A DNA stretch of 25,878 bases from a virus: positions 1 to 25,878 of IMG/VR virus record IMGVR_UViG_3300011013_000075; one strand, 5' to 3'. Each line of letters opens with the position of its first letter. Within the stretch, counting starts at the first letter, position 1. Below are positions 7,141-15,787 of the stretch, piece after piece. A program made the translations under genes and the position numbers. A model generated the notes under the pieces. The model was given only the letters and a program-made list of their open reading frames with translations, searched no databases and was not told where the DNA came from.

Positions 7141-8168
7141 TGGTTGAGGAAGTAATACAACGAACGCAACAAGCTCCTTTTATTGAAAAGAGATCAGAAC
7201 AACTTCTTGCATCTGTGTTTGGTGATCCAGACGCAGTAAAAAGAGCAGGTGAAAGCGATGCTGATTTTAACTTACGTAAGTTTGGTCGAGCAGGCATTGC
7301 TCAAAATATTCCAGCATTTCAATTTGCAGGTTTTACACCTGAACAATCAAGAGCTTTTGGATTAGCAAGTCAAAACGTCGGGGCTTTTCAACCTGCCTTA
7401 CAACAAGCAGGGGGCACTATGGGTCTTGCGGGTGCTGCTTTAACAGGAGCAGGGCAACAGGCTCTCGGTGCAACACAAGCATTTGATCCAACACAATCAC
7501 AACGTTTTATGGACCCATACCAACAGAACGTTACACAACAAGCTTTACAAGAATTTGATCGTCAGGCTCAAATTGCACAGTCTAATTTAGCAACACAAGC
7601 ACAAAGAGCAGGAGCTTTTGGTGGCTCACGTTTTGGTGTGCAAGAAGCAGAACTAGGTCGTAATTTACAGGACATAAAATCAAGAAGAATATTTGAAGAT
7701 TTATCACGAAACTTTCAACAGGCTCAAAGAGCTGCGATGGGTGCACAAGAATCACAACAAAGAAGGCAGTTGGCTGCAGCACAGCAATTAGGTGCTACAG
7801 GTCAAGGTCTTGCTAGTCTTGGACAAAGACAAGCTGGTCTCGGTGCTCTCACTCAACAACTAGGTCAAGCAGATATACAATCTCTTTTAGGTGTTGGTGG
7901 TATCCAACAGCAACTAGGACAAGCTCAATTAGAGGCTCAAAGAAGGCAACAATTAGAAGCTCAACAAGAGCCGTTTAGAAGACTAACATTTGCTAGTGAC
8001 ATCTTACGAGGCACTCCAAGCAGTGCAATTCAGTTTACTCAACAGCCTTCTGTTAATCCATTTGCACAAGCTCTTGGTCTTGGTATTGCTGGTATTGGTG
8101 CTCTTGGTCAGTTTGGTCAAGGCTTTGGAGGTATATCAGACGCTTTTAGTGCATTTGGAGGTAATTAA
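7140..8168 (+). CDS. Gln/Ala-rich probable internal virion (ejection) protein, 342 aa
   Basis: The protein is strongly enriched in Gln, Ala, Gly and Leu and is mostly predicted helix. A conserved-looking core reads FMDPYQQNVTQQALQEFDRQ near 122-141, then NLATQAQRAGAFGGSRFG, a segment I have seen in many marine phage structural proteins. The middle (about 200-270) consists of repeated Gln-rich helical stretches likely to form coiled coils. The C-terminus, LGLGIAGIGALGQFGQGFGG, is hydrophobic and Gly-rich. The ATG overlaps the previous stop and the stop overlaps the next ATG, so it is expressed in step with its neighbours. Composition and position resemble P22 or T7 ejection proteins; sequence homology to them is not claimed. 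Confidence 0.7.
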   Translation: MVEEVIQRTQQAPFIEKRSEQLLASVFGDPDAVKRAGESDADFNLRKFGRAGIAQNIPAFQFAGFTPEQSRAFGLASQNVGAFQPALQQAGGTMGLAGAALTGAGQQALGATQAFDPTQSQRFMDPYQQNVTQQALQEFDRQAQIAQSNLATQAQRAGAFGGSRFGVQEAELGRNLQDIKSRRIFEDLSRNFQQAQRAAMGAQESQQRRQLAAAQQLGATGQGLASLGQRQAGLGALTQQLGQADIQSLLGVGGIQQQLGQAQLEAQRRQQLEAQQEPFRRLTFASDILRGTPSSAIQFTQQPSVNPFAQALGLGIAGIGALGQFGQGFGGISDAFSAFGGN

Positions 8169-9253
8169 TGGTTCTTCCAATAGTAGCAGGTATAGCAGGA
8201 TTAGCCCTAAGAGCTGCACCTTACGCAATAAGAGGCGCTAGAGCCGTTGTTAATCCAACTAATTTAAGAAATTATTTTTTAGGTAAACCTGTATTTACAG
8301 CAGGAAAAGAAGGTATAAAAAGATCCGTAGGTATTGGTGGTATTGGAAGAAGAACAAGGCCAGGGGCACTAAAATTTAATTTTAAAAATATAGCAGGACA
8401 AAGTGCTGTTGGAGCTGGAGGTTTTGCGGCTTATGATGCCTTAACAGATAGTGCTGAACAAAGTGTTGAAACACCAGCAGGATCGGGTGGAGCAACAGGT
8501 GATAGAGGCGAGGGAAGTTATGGAAGAAGAGAGCAACGCTTTGATGAAGAATCAGCAGTGCCACAAGATCAAAAAGAAAAAGCGACTGACACCGCAGCCG
8601 ACACAACAAATAAAAATATTCAAGGTGGTGATTTAGATGATTTTATAAAAGAACGTATAGACTTGTTTGAAAAATATATTGGTGATGACACAAGAAAGAA
8701 AACAAAGAGTGCAGGGTACAATGCCATGATACAGTTTGGTTTAGAACTAGCTACAAAGAGAGGTAATTTAGTAGAAGCTATTGCAGAATCTGCAAAAGAA
8801 CCTTTGAAAGAATTTGCTAAACTAGGTAATCAATTAGCAGATAGAGCTGCCGCTATTAAGAAAGCTGGTATTGAATCAGGTGTTGAAGCATTTGAATCTG
8901 CAGAAGAAAGAAAATTAGAAGAAAAGAAAATTGCAGGTGATATTGCAGAAGCACAAATAAGATCTCAAGCACAAAAATTATCCCCGGGTGAGTTTATAAC
9001 TGGTCAGATACAATCAATCATAGCTGATCCGAATCTTGTAGCAAGTATTACGGCTTCAAACTATGACGAAAACAATAAAAAAATTAATCCTAATATTTCT
9101 GATGAGTCACTAATACAAGCTTATGCAGCTAATCAGTACGAATATTACAATGCTAAAGAAATACCAGACACTGCGGACGGAAAAGAATTATATGAATCAT
9201 TACCTTCAGGGACAATGGTTTACTTTAAGGGACAAATATTTCCAAAACCATAA
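8168..9253 (+). CDS. Probable internal virion protein with hydrophobic N-terminus, 361 aa
   Basis: The N-terminal 35 residues (MVLPIVAGIAGLALRAAPYA and on) are hydrophobic with scattered Arg, like a membrane-active helix. A Gly-rich stretch (about 55-82) leads into a charged low-complexity linker (95-155) containing GSGGATGDRGEGSYGRR. From about 155 to 260 the sequence is strongly helical and charged (FIKERIDLFEKYIGDD; AESAKEPLKEFAKLGNQLAD; ESAEERKLEEKKIAGDIAEA), probably coiled coil. The last 90 residues look globular. The TAATG overlap links it to the preceding gene, and ten bases separate it from the 1382-aa gene. I infer a virion or ejection protein. No family was recognised. Confidence 0.7.
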   Translation: MVLPIVAGIAGLALRAAPYAIRGARAVVNPTNLRNYFLGKPVFTAGKEGIKRSVGIGGIGRRTRPGALKFNFKNIAGQSAVGAGGFAAYDALTDSAEQSVETPAGSGGATGDRGEGSYGRREQRFDEESAVPQDQKEKATDTAADTTNKNIQGGDLDDFIKERIDLFEKYIGDDTRKKTKSAGYNAMIQFGLELATKRGNLVEAIAESAKEPLKEFAKLGNQLADRAAAIKKAGIESGVEAFESAEERKLEEKKIAGDIAEAQIRSQAQKLSPGEFITGQIQSIIADPNLVASITASNYDENNKKINPNISDESLIQAYAANQYEYYNAKEIPDTADGKELYESLPSGTMVYFKGQIFPKP

Positions 9254-9262
9254 GGAGAGATT

Positions 9263-12200
9263 ATGGCTGACAAAATAAGAGATCCTCTAGGAAATCTGGT
9301 AGAGGTTCAAAACGTAAAGCCAGGTGATCCTGTAAGAACTACAATAGTAAATAACGTATTTAGAGATCCATCAGGAAATGTAATTCAAGTAGACAAGCCA
9401 ATGGACACTGGCTTAAATTTTAATTCTGTATCTCGTAATCCAAAAAAAGATCAAAGAGGTTTTTTTGAAAAGTATGTAACAGACCCTGTAACTGCAGGAC
9501 TCGCAGGTGTCGGAGAGGGTGGTTTTAAAATAGCAGAAGGAACACTGTCTCTTGGAACTATACTTCTTGACCTTGGTGTAGGCACTGACTTAACAAGAAA
9601 AGTAGAAAAATATTTTGATGATAATAAAATTTTAGATGCCTTAGAAGACAAGGCTGACGAATCATGGACCGGTACAGTTACATCTGTTCTCACACAATTT
9701 GGTTTGCCCGGGGGTGTTGCACTTAAAGCAGCTAATGGATTAATTAAAGCTAGAGGTATTGGTGGTAAACTAGCGGGTAAAACAGATTTTATTTCTAGAA
9801 GACCAAATGTTACAAAAGCTGCACTTGCAGGTGGCGCAGAAGCTGCAGTGGCTACAAGTGACATGGGTACACTTGGTGATTTAATTGGCATGGGTCCTAC
9901 TCAAACAGATGATAGTGATGATATTAATGCAACTGGACGTGAGGTAGCTTTTCAAAGACTAAAAAATAAATTTAAGTTTGGTGTTGAAGGTGCACTCGGT
10001 TTTACATTGTTTGACAATGTTATATTCCCTGCGGGTAAAGTTTTATTTAAAGGCACTGTTCCGGCATTCACCGGTATGTTGAAACATGTAGGAGTGAATA
10101 AAAATAATGTTAAGTTTTTAGAATTTGATCCAAAAGCAAACGCTAACGTTTTAAAAGAAGAAGCTCTAGAAGAGGGTTTTCAATTTAATAAAAATAATAT
10201 TTTACGGTGGGTGGATAAAAATGTTTTGTCTCCTTTTCGTGCAAGAGGAAACTTACCAAAAGAAGTCTTTGAAGCTAACAGAGAAAAGATAAACACATTA
10301 AGATCCGTAGCCGAAAGAGTTAGAGTAGAAACTTTAGATTTAGAAAAAGCTGTGCAAGAAGCAATCGATCCTAATGTAGGTAATTTATATAATAAACTAG
10401 ACGCAATGGGGCTGCGAAGAAGAGAAAAGATGATGGAAAACATTTATGATTTTCTAACAAGCGGTGCATACAAAGCAAAAGTGGATGTTAAAACTGGTGC
10501 AAAGATTCCAAAGACAGCAGAAGAAATAGCAAAAGCTTTGCCTGATGACATACCAAAAGAGTTATTACCTTCAATAACAAAGATAAGAAACTCAATCGAT
10601 GAAATGAGTAAGTCTCTTTCTGAAATGCCAAACTTTACTTTAAAAGGTGGTGCAGATTTTCAAAACGTTGTAGCTGCTAACATAGGTGAATACATGACAA
10701 GATCATATAGATTGTTTGGCACTAAAGTAGAAAGAGAACAATGGATTAACACTTTAAATAATACACCAGAAGGACAGAAGATAGTAGAAAAAGCAAAAAC
10801 ATATATCAGAAATAATAATAAAGACATGACTGAAGAGGCTGTTGAACAAGAATTTAGAAGTATGTTAGCAGACGAAAAAGAAAGTGTTTTAGGTGGTGCC
10901 ATAGCAAAGTATTCCAAATATGATAACGCAATTAAACAAGTAAGACAGGACATACCTGAACCGCTCAGAGACTTACTTGGTGAGATAAAAGATCCTATAA
11001 AACAGTATATGAGAACTGCAGCTAAAATAAATACGTACGTAGCTGACACAAACTTTTTTAATACATTACTAAAAAAAGGAAAGAATAGATTTTTCTTTGA
11101 GCCACCAAAACAAATAAGAGGGCAACAACCTGGTGGTGTTCCAATAGGTGAAGGTGGTTTAGAGTTTGGATCTACTATTGTTTCTGATGGTCCTTTGAAC
11201 GGTTTTAAAACAACTCCTGAGATTGCAAAAGCATTAGAAAACATAAGTAATTCAAGAAAAAATGCAGATGAATTATCTAACTTGTATTATAAAGTTTTTC
11301 TTGCGCCAAAAGCATGGACACAAGAAGCAAAGACAACCTTATCTCCTATCACACACGCTCGTAACATAATCAGTGCAGCATCTTTTACAGGTATGAATGG
11401 TAATTTTTTTACAAACCCACTTCGTTTTGCAGAAGATTTTAAAGAGGCTTACAAGGTTGTTACAGCTAGATCTAAAAGTGCGATTGAATCTGACATGGGT
11501 AGAAAATATTTTAAAAATGCTGATGATTATGAAAACTACAAAGATGAATATATGAAATTACAAAATCTTGGTGTTGTTAATACTAGTGCAAGATTGGGAG
11601 AACTAACACAAAGTTTAGATGAAGTAACTGCAGGGCTACAAAATCTTACAGAAACAGGAAAAGTTTTTACAATACTACGTGGGTGGGGAGACAAAACAGG
11701 ATTTAATAAAGCACGTGGAATAGCAAGAACACTGTATCAAGCAGAGGATGACTTATACAAAATACAAAATTTTTATTCTGAATCACGTAAATTTAGAGGT
11801 GTATATGAAAAAATGTACAAAGAAAATCAAGCAAAGTTTTTGGACGATTTTGGTGACGAGATTGCAAGAGTAAATCCTACTCTTACAAGAGACGAGGCTC
11901 TCGCTTCAATGCGAACTCAAGAAGGCTTTAACAGATTTATAGATTTAAAAGCTGCAGACACAGTTAAAAACAATATTCCTAACTATGATTATATTGGTTC
12001 GTTTGGTCAAACATTAAGAAGACTTCCTGTAGGTAACTTTGTATCTTTTCCTTTAGAAATTATTCGTACTAGTTTTAACACACTAAAACAAGGTATTAGA
12101 GAAGTTACAGATCCAAGTGGTAAACTTGTTGGAATAGGAACAACTAGACTTGCAGGGGTGGCCACATTTGGTGTTGCTTTAGGTAAAGGATTAGAAGAAG

Positions 12201-13411
12201 GAGCACAACTAGTTGCTGGTGTATCTAACGAACAACTAAATGCGTTAAGAGAATATCTTCCTGATTGGTCTAAAGATTCTACTCTCATACCTATCAAACA
12301 AGGTAATCAATTATACTACATAGATTTTTCTCACACTAACGCATATGATATTTTAACGTTGCCTCTTCGAGCTGCTATGAATGGTTTTGATGAATCAAGG
12401 GACAAAGGTGCAGGTGTTCTTGCAAGTTTTGATGATGCAGCCATAAGAGCAGCATCTAAGTTTGCAGCGCCTTTTGTCGAAGAATCAATAGCAACACAAT
12501 TTCTTGCAGATGTGTTTGTTCGTGGTGGTTCTACTGCAGAGGGCAGAAGACTATGGAATCCAGAAGATGAGATAGGAACAAAAATATCTAACACTCTTGC
12601 GGAATTATTTAGAACAGCTTCACCAGGATCTATCAAACAGTTTCAACGTTTGTATCTATCAGGTATCGGACAGAAAGATCAGTATAACAGAGGTTATAAG
12701 TTTTTAAATGAAACATCTGGCTTGCTTGGATTTAGAATTCAAAACCCTTTTGTTCAAGATGGTATAAACTTTAAAATATCTGACAACAAAAGAGCTTTAA
12801 CTAACTCTAAAAAATTATTTACAAGTGTTGCTTATAGAGCAGATGCCACGTCAGCAGAAATTGTGGATGCATACAACAAAGCAAACGCAGCTAAATTAAG
12901 AAATGATCAAAAATTATTTAAACAAATACAAGCAGCTAAAATATTAGGTGTATCTGATAGAGAAATTAGAGCGGTAATATCTGAAAGATTTTCTAAGAAT
13001 GAATCTGCTAATTTACTTACAAATCGTTTTACACCAATAAAAGTATCTGATTTTGCTTTTCAAAGAATGAGAGAGAACTCACAGGCTAGAGATGGCAGTG
13101 ATGTTAGTAGATCAGTTAGAAGAATAACCAACGGTATATACAGAAACTTATTTAGAACTAATATATTTGATGATGTAAGCGGATTATTTGAGGATCAGTT
13201 TAATATTATAGAGTCACAGCCTCTTACAGCAAGGCCTAAAACCTCGGATGCTGGTCCTATAATAGGTGGTCAAAGCAATCTAACAACACCTGTTACTCCT
13301 GTTGCACCAATAGAACTACCGGGTGGAGGAACTTTATCACCAACAGATAGATCTCAACTTGCCAAAACCGGAGATATTGATATAACAGAAACACTATCAA
13401 GGAGAACATAA
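9263..13411 (+). CDS. Giant internal virion (ejection) protein, 1382 aa
   Basis: This is the largest gene, with AAGGAG a few bases before its ATG. It begins MADKIRDPLGNLVEVQNVKP, with hydrophobic Gly-rich patches near residues 75-110 and 960-985 and long charged helical regions between. A compact conserved-looking section around 694-715 (SPITHARNIISAASFTGMNG) recalls very large internal proteins of marine podoviruses. I see no lysozyme, lytic transglycosylase or protease signature. The C-terminus is a Pro/Thr-rich tail. Size, position after three smaller virion-type genes and composition fit a protein like T7 gp16 that is ejected to help carry DNA across the envelope; this is by analogy only. 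A 194-codon antisense open frame inside it is a composition shadow. Confidence 0.75.
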   Translation: MADKIRDPLGNLVEVQNVKPGDPVRTTIVNNVFRDPSGNVIQVDKPMDTGLNFNSVSRNPKKDQRGFFEKYVTDPVTAGLAGVGEGGFKIAEGTLSLGTILLDLGVGTDLTRKVEKYFDDNKILDALEDKADESWTGTVTSVLTQFGLPGGVALKAANGLIKARGIGGKLAGKTDFISRRPNVTKAALAGGAEAAVATSDMGTLGDLIGMGPTQTDDSDDINATGREVAFQRLKNKFKFGVEGALGFTLFDNVIFPAGKVLFKGTVPAFTGMLKHVGVNKNNVKFLEFDPKANANVLKEEALEEGFQFNKNNILRWVDKNVLSPFRARGNLPKEVFEANREKINTLRSVAERVRVETLDLEKAVQEAIDPNVGNLYNKLDAMGLRRREKMMENIYDFLTSGAYKAKVDVKTGAKIPKTAEEIAKALPDDIPKELLPSITKIRNSIDEMSKSLSEMPNFTLKGGADFQNVVAANIGEYMTRSYRLFGTKVEREQWINTLNNTPEGQKIVEKAKTYIRNNNKDMTEEAVEQEFRSMLADEKESVLGGAIAKYSKYDNAIKQVRQDIPEPLRDLLGEIKDPIKQYMRTAAKINTYVADTNFFNTLLKKGKNRFFFEPPKQIRGQQPGGVPIGEGGLEFGSTIVSDGPLNGFKTTPEIAKALENISNSRKNADELSNLYYKVFLAPKAWTQEAKTTLSPITHARNIISAASFTGMNGNFFTNPLRFAEDFKEAYKVVTARSKSAIESDMGRKYFKNADDYENYKDEYMKLQNLGVVNTSARLGELTQSLDEVTAGLQNLTETGKVFTILRGWGDKTGFNKARGIARTLYQAEDDLYKIQNFYSESRKFRGVYEKMYKENQAKFLDDFGDEIARVNPTLTRDEALASMRTQEGFNRFIDLKAADTVKNNIPNYDYIGSFGQTLRRLPVGNFVSFPLEIIRTSFNTLKQGIREVTDPSGKLVGIGTTRLAGVATFGVALGKGLEEGAQLVAGVSNEQLNALREYLPDWSKDSTLIPIKQGNQLYYIDFSHTNAYDILTLPLRAAMNGFDESRDKGAGVLASFDDAAIRAASKFAAPFVEESIATQFLADVFVRGGSTAEGRRLWNPEDEIGTKISNTLAELFRTASPGSIKQFQRLYLSGIGQKDQYNRGYKFLNETSGLLGFRIQNPFVQDGINFKISDNKRALTNSKKLFTSVAYRADATSAEIVDAYNKANAAKLRNDQKLFKQIQAAKILGVSDREIRAVISERFSKNESANLLTNRFTPIKVSDFAFQRMRENSQARDGSDVSRSVRRITNGIYRNLFRTNIFDDVSGLFEDQFNIIESQPLTARPKTSDAGPIIGGQSNLTTPVTPVAPIELPGGGTLSPTDRSQLAKTGDIDITETLSRRT

Positions 13412-14925
13412 TGCCTAGAGGACGCGGACCAAGAAAAGTAAATCAAGCTAAACGTAGACGTGTACAACGTAATGTTAAAAAACGTGCTAATGAAAGACGC
13501 GCTCGTATAAGAGAAGAGGCTAGAGTTGGTGGTAGCGGAGGCGGAGGCGGAGGAGCTGACGTTAGACAAGATACCGGTGGTCAAAATACAGGTAGAGAAG
13601 CTGGCATCGCTGCTGCATCAACAACAAGCAGAGCTGATAAGAAAAAAAGTTTTGAACAAAGTATTGGTAGCCTTGATAGAAGAGTACAACAAGCCCTAGC
13701 AGATGGTAATATAGCTTTAGCAAAAGATCTTCGATCAAGACAAAACAAGTTTGTAAAACAATTAGGATATTTTAATGCAACAAACACTGCTGGCGGTGTT
13801 GCAAGAACCAATGATGGTAGAATACTTAGAACTAGTGACGGAAGTCCAGTGCTTACTAATAGAGGTTTAGCTGCGTTTGAAAACACAGTTGATAGAGATT
13901 TTTTAGATCCAACAAGGAAACTTATAAACGAAAACCCAGAAGCATATGGTCAAATGTATCCTATCACTAATCAATTAAGACAAGGACTTCCGGGAACTAG
14001 ATTTGCAAAAGGTTTTCTTGGTATCGAAGATAAGAAAACACCCTACACAGATGATCAAATGCCGGGGCAAAGATACACTTTAGATAAAGACTTTGGTAAA
14101 GGTAAAACAGTAGATCTTCCCACAGAGATAGAAGGTATCATGGATGATGAAATAGTAGCAGATGACTTTGATAAATCATTAGATGTTGCACCGCCCGGTG
14201 TGCCTTTAAATGAACAAGATGCAGGGTTTCAAGTTGAACCACCAAGATTTAGAAATCCAGCCATAGAAACAGGTCTTTTTGAAGTTGGTGACAACTTAAA
14301 AAACCCAGACATGGTAGATGCAAGAGTAAGAGGTCCAGAAGATTTTACAGCTATGACAGGTGAACAGGTTAGGTTCCCGGGTTCAAATCAATTTGATTTT
14401 TCAAGTATTAATAATTTATTTAAAGGTCTTGGTGCAAACTTAAAAACTACTGACGGTGCGAGAGCACAAGGACCCACTGAAAGAACAGGTTTTCTTGACA
14501 TGGGTGCAAACCTAAGAAACCAAACTACATCAGGTGAAGACTTTGCTAATCAAGTGGCAAACAATGCAACTGTAATGAAAGAAAATATATCTAACGCTCC
14601 AAATTTAAACGCGGATCAAAAGCAAGTATTGATGAATGAAGTAGACAGACAGATGACACAGTTTCAGCCTTCAAGTGGACTTGACATGCTTACATCTGAT
14701 GCTCCAATATCGCTTCCACAAGTAGTGGATCAACAACTCGATACTAATAATGTATCAAGAGTAAGAGGTCCAAATGATGCAAGTGAAGCTGCAGCTTTAG
14801 AAGTATTGAATTCACTAGATAATCAGAACCAAGGATTTAATTTACTTGATTTTTTAGGTGAATCATTTGATGCTAACCCAGATCAGCAGGGCTTTCAGTT
14901 ATTTAATTTGAATCCTAATCGATGA
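13411..14925 (+). CDS. Hypothetical virion-associated protein with Arg-rich N-terminus, 504 aa
   Basis: The first 40 residues are extremely basic (MPRGRGPRKVNQAKRRRVQR and on), suggesting DNA or RNA binding, and are followed by a run of six Gly (43-48). A helical segment (80-120) is followed by a hydrophilic, acidic and Pro/Asn-rich remainder. Residues 285-375 carry degenerate repeats: TGLFEVGDNLKN, FKGLGANLKTTDGARAQGP and TGFLDMGANLRN, with related RVRGP elements at 306-308 and 450-453. The ATG overlaps the preceding stop, and its TGA overlaps the next ATG (ATGA). It closes the run of large virion-type genes. A packaged DNA-binding or tail-associated role is possible; no family is recognised. 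Confidence 0.7.
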   Translation: MPRGRGPRKVNQAKRRRVQRNVKKRANERRARIREEARVGGSGGGGGGADVRQDTGGQNTGREAGIAAASTTSRADKKKSFEQSIGSLDRRVQQALADGNIALAKDLRSRQNKFVKQLGYFNATNTAGGVARTNDGRILRTSDGSPVLTNRGLAAFENTVDRDFLDPTRKLINENPEAYGQMYPITNQLRQGLPGTRFAKGFLGIEDKKTPYTDDQMPGQRYTLDKDFGKGKTVDLPTEIEGIMDDEIVADDFDKSLDVAPPGVPLNEQDAGFQVEPPRFRNPAIETGLFEVGDNLKNPDMVDARVRGPEDFTAMTGEQVRFPGSNQFDFSSINNLFKGLGANLKTTDGARAQGPTERTGFLDMGANLRNQTTSGEDFANQVANNATVMKENISNAPNLNADQKQVLMNEVDRQMTQFQPSSGLDMLTSDAPISLPQVVDQQLDTNNVSRVRGPNDASEAAALEVLNSLDNQNQGFNLLDFLGESFDANPDQQGFQLFNLNPNR

Positions 14926-15077
14926 AGAAGAAGACAAAACAAGATAAAAAGATAAGTAAAGTTATGCGCGAGTTTAAGAAAGGTAAACTTCCAATTGGTA
15001 AATCCAAAAAGAAAGTTAAATCTAGAAAACAAGCAATAGCTATTGCTTTGAGAGAGGCTGGGGTTAAAAGAAAATGA
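14922..15077 (+). CDS. Small highly basic protein, 51 aa (DUF6496-like)
   Basis: The frame reads MKKKTKQDKKISKVMREFKK, then GKLPIGKSKKKVKSRKQAIA and IALREAGVKRK. The order VMREFKxGKL, K-K-V-K-S-R-K-Q-A-I-A-I-A-L-x-E-A matches what I recall as the DUF6496 family of short basic phage and bacterial proteins. More than a third of residues are Lys or Arg, so nucleic-acid binding is plausible but not shown. The gene overlaps both neighbours by the four-base ATGA arrangement and fills the gap exactly, which supports it as real despite its size. Its position at the end of the virion operon suggests a late product, perhaps packaged. Confidence 0.82.
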   Translation: MKKKTKQDKKISKVMREFKKGKLPIGKSKKKVKSRKQAIAIALREAGVKRK

Positions 15078-15277
15078 ACTTGTCAATGCGTGATTGGATA
15101 TGGATCATGGGTATTGTAGCTGGTATTGCTACAACGTACGGTATGATGTCATCACGAGTCACGGCTCTTGAATCAAGCATAAAAGATTTAGACATGCTGC
15201 GCATAGACTCACGGCTCTCGGTCATTGAGATACAAGTCATAGAAATAAACGAAAAATTGGATAAGCTACTAGATTAA
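15074..15277 (+). CDS. Small membrane protein, 67 aa (holin- or spanin-like candidate)
   Basis: Residues 8-25 (WIWIMGIVAGIATTYGMM) form one membrane-spanning helix, followed by a polar region with heptad-like spacing (VTALESSIKDLDMLRIDSRL, 29-48) that should form a coiled coil. A single N-terminal transmembrane segment plus coiled coil is seen in several small phage lysis proteins, but also in unrelated membrane proteins, and no endolysin gene lies nearby to settle it. The start overlaps the preceding gene (ATGA). Its TAA shares bases 15275-15276 with the stop of the convergent gene on the other strand. Lysis function is inference; membrane location is well supported. Confidence 0.75.
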   Translation: MNLSMRDWIWIMGIVAGIATTYGMMSSRVTALESSIKDLDMLRIDSRLSVIEIQVIEINEKLDKLLD

Positions 15278-15492
15278 GTACCAATATTATTATACATCTT
15301 AGTTTCTACACATTTTACTTCATAATAAAACTGCTCAATACCGTTCTTCAATGCCCACTGCTCTGTAAATACAGATTTTAGTTCCTTCTTTACTTGGCAT
15401 TCTTGTTCAGAATAAGTAATTTCACTAATGTGTTTAATACCAGGAGTGTTAGGTAATGATAGAAATACAAATAAAACCCAAATTTTAATCAT
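15274..15492 (-). CDS. Small secreted or membrane-anchored hypothetical protein, 72 aa
   Basis: I choose the ATG at 15490-15492, which overlaps the TAA of the upstream nuclease gene by eight bases, over a GTG ten codons earlier. The protein starts MIKIWVLFVFLSLPNTPGIK, a short hydrophobic stretch after one Lys that looks like a signal peptide or signal anchor. The rest is polar, with two Cys (EQECQVKKEL; EVKCVETK) that could form a disulfide outside the cytoplasm. It is the last gene of the replication operon and meets the plus-strand block tail to tail. I recall similar uncharacterised proteins in marine phage genomes. A periplasmic or envelope role is suggested; function is unknown. Confidence 0.65.
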   Translation of the reverse strand: MIKIWVLFVFLSLPNTPGIKHISEITYSEQECQVKKELKSVFTEQWALKNGIEQFYYEVKCVETKMYNNIGT

Positions 15493-15787
15493 CCTTATAG
15501 AAGTAGCATTTTCCTGTCTCACTTACCATGAGTAATTTGACGCCCATTTTTTCTTGTGAATTAGAAACTTGTCTCGTAATTTTATATCCAGCAAATTTCC
15601 CTGTTTTTCTGGTGCTTTCGCTTTTGACATCTATTTTAATAATCTCACCATCTTCTCCCAGCGCTATCAAGTCACAAGGTCCAAGGCCACTAATGTTATC
15701 GAAAACGTAATACTCTTGAGCTGTTAACCACTCTATTGCTCTAAGGTGATTTAAAAATCCTTTTTGATGTTTCTTATCCAATCTCAC
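15485..15787 (-). CDS. Small PD-(D/E)XK nuclease-like protein (candidate resolvase/endonuclease)
   Basis: This 100-aa protein has the signature of small PD-(D/E)XK nucleases: a helix with Glu19 (LRAIEWLTAQ), GLGPCDLIAL (34-43) with Asp39, and KIDVKSES (51-58) giving D53-x-K55. A basic stretch (RKTGKFAGYK) and beta strands follow. The order E...D...DxK fits metal-dependent endonucleases of the PDDEXK_5 / archaeal Hjc-like group, and T7-like phages have a comparable endonuclease I next to replication genes. It might resolve branched DNA or degrade host DNA; which one cannot be told. The start is GTG at 15785-15787, overlapping the polymerase 3' end by 14 bases; a TTG two codons later is an alternative. 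Confidence 0.72.
   Translation of the reverse strand: MRLDKKHQKGFLNHLRAIEWLTAQEYYVFDNISGLGPCDLIALGEDGEIIKIDVKSESTRKTGKFAGYKITRQVSNSQEKMGVKLLMVSETGKCYFYKDD

Noticed and set aside
10660-11244. 194-codon minus-strand open frame inside the 1382-aa virion gene, and a similar one at 9451-9891
   Set aside because: The products are Ser/Leu/Pro-rich and lack domains, there is no ribosome binding site, and the sense gene is continuous. They are composition shadows of a long AT-rich gene, unlike the motif-rich frame inside the methyltransferase gene.
15274-15277. Frameshift or assembly error at the convergent junction
   Set aside because: Both genes end in clean stops in their own frames, and the same arrangement occurs independently at 25782-25785, so it is a design feature of compact packing.
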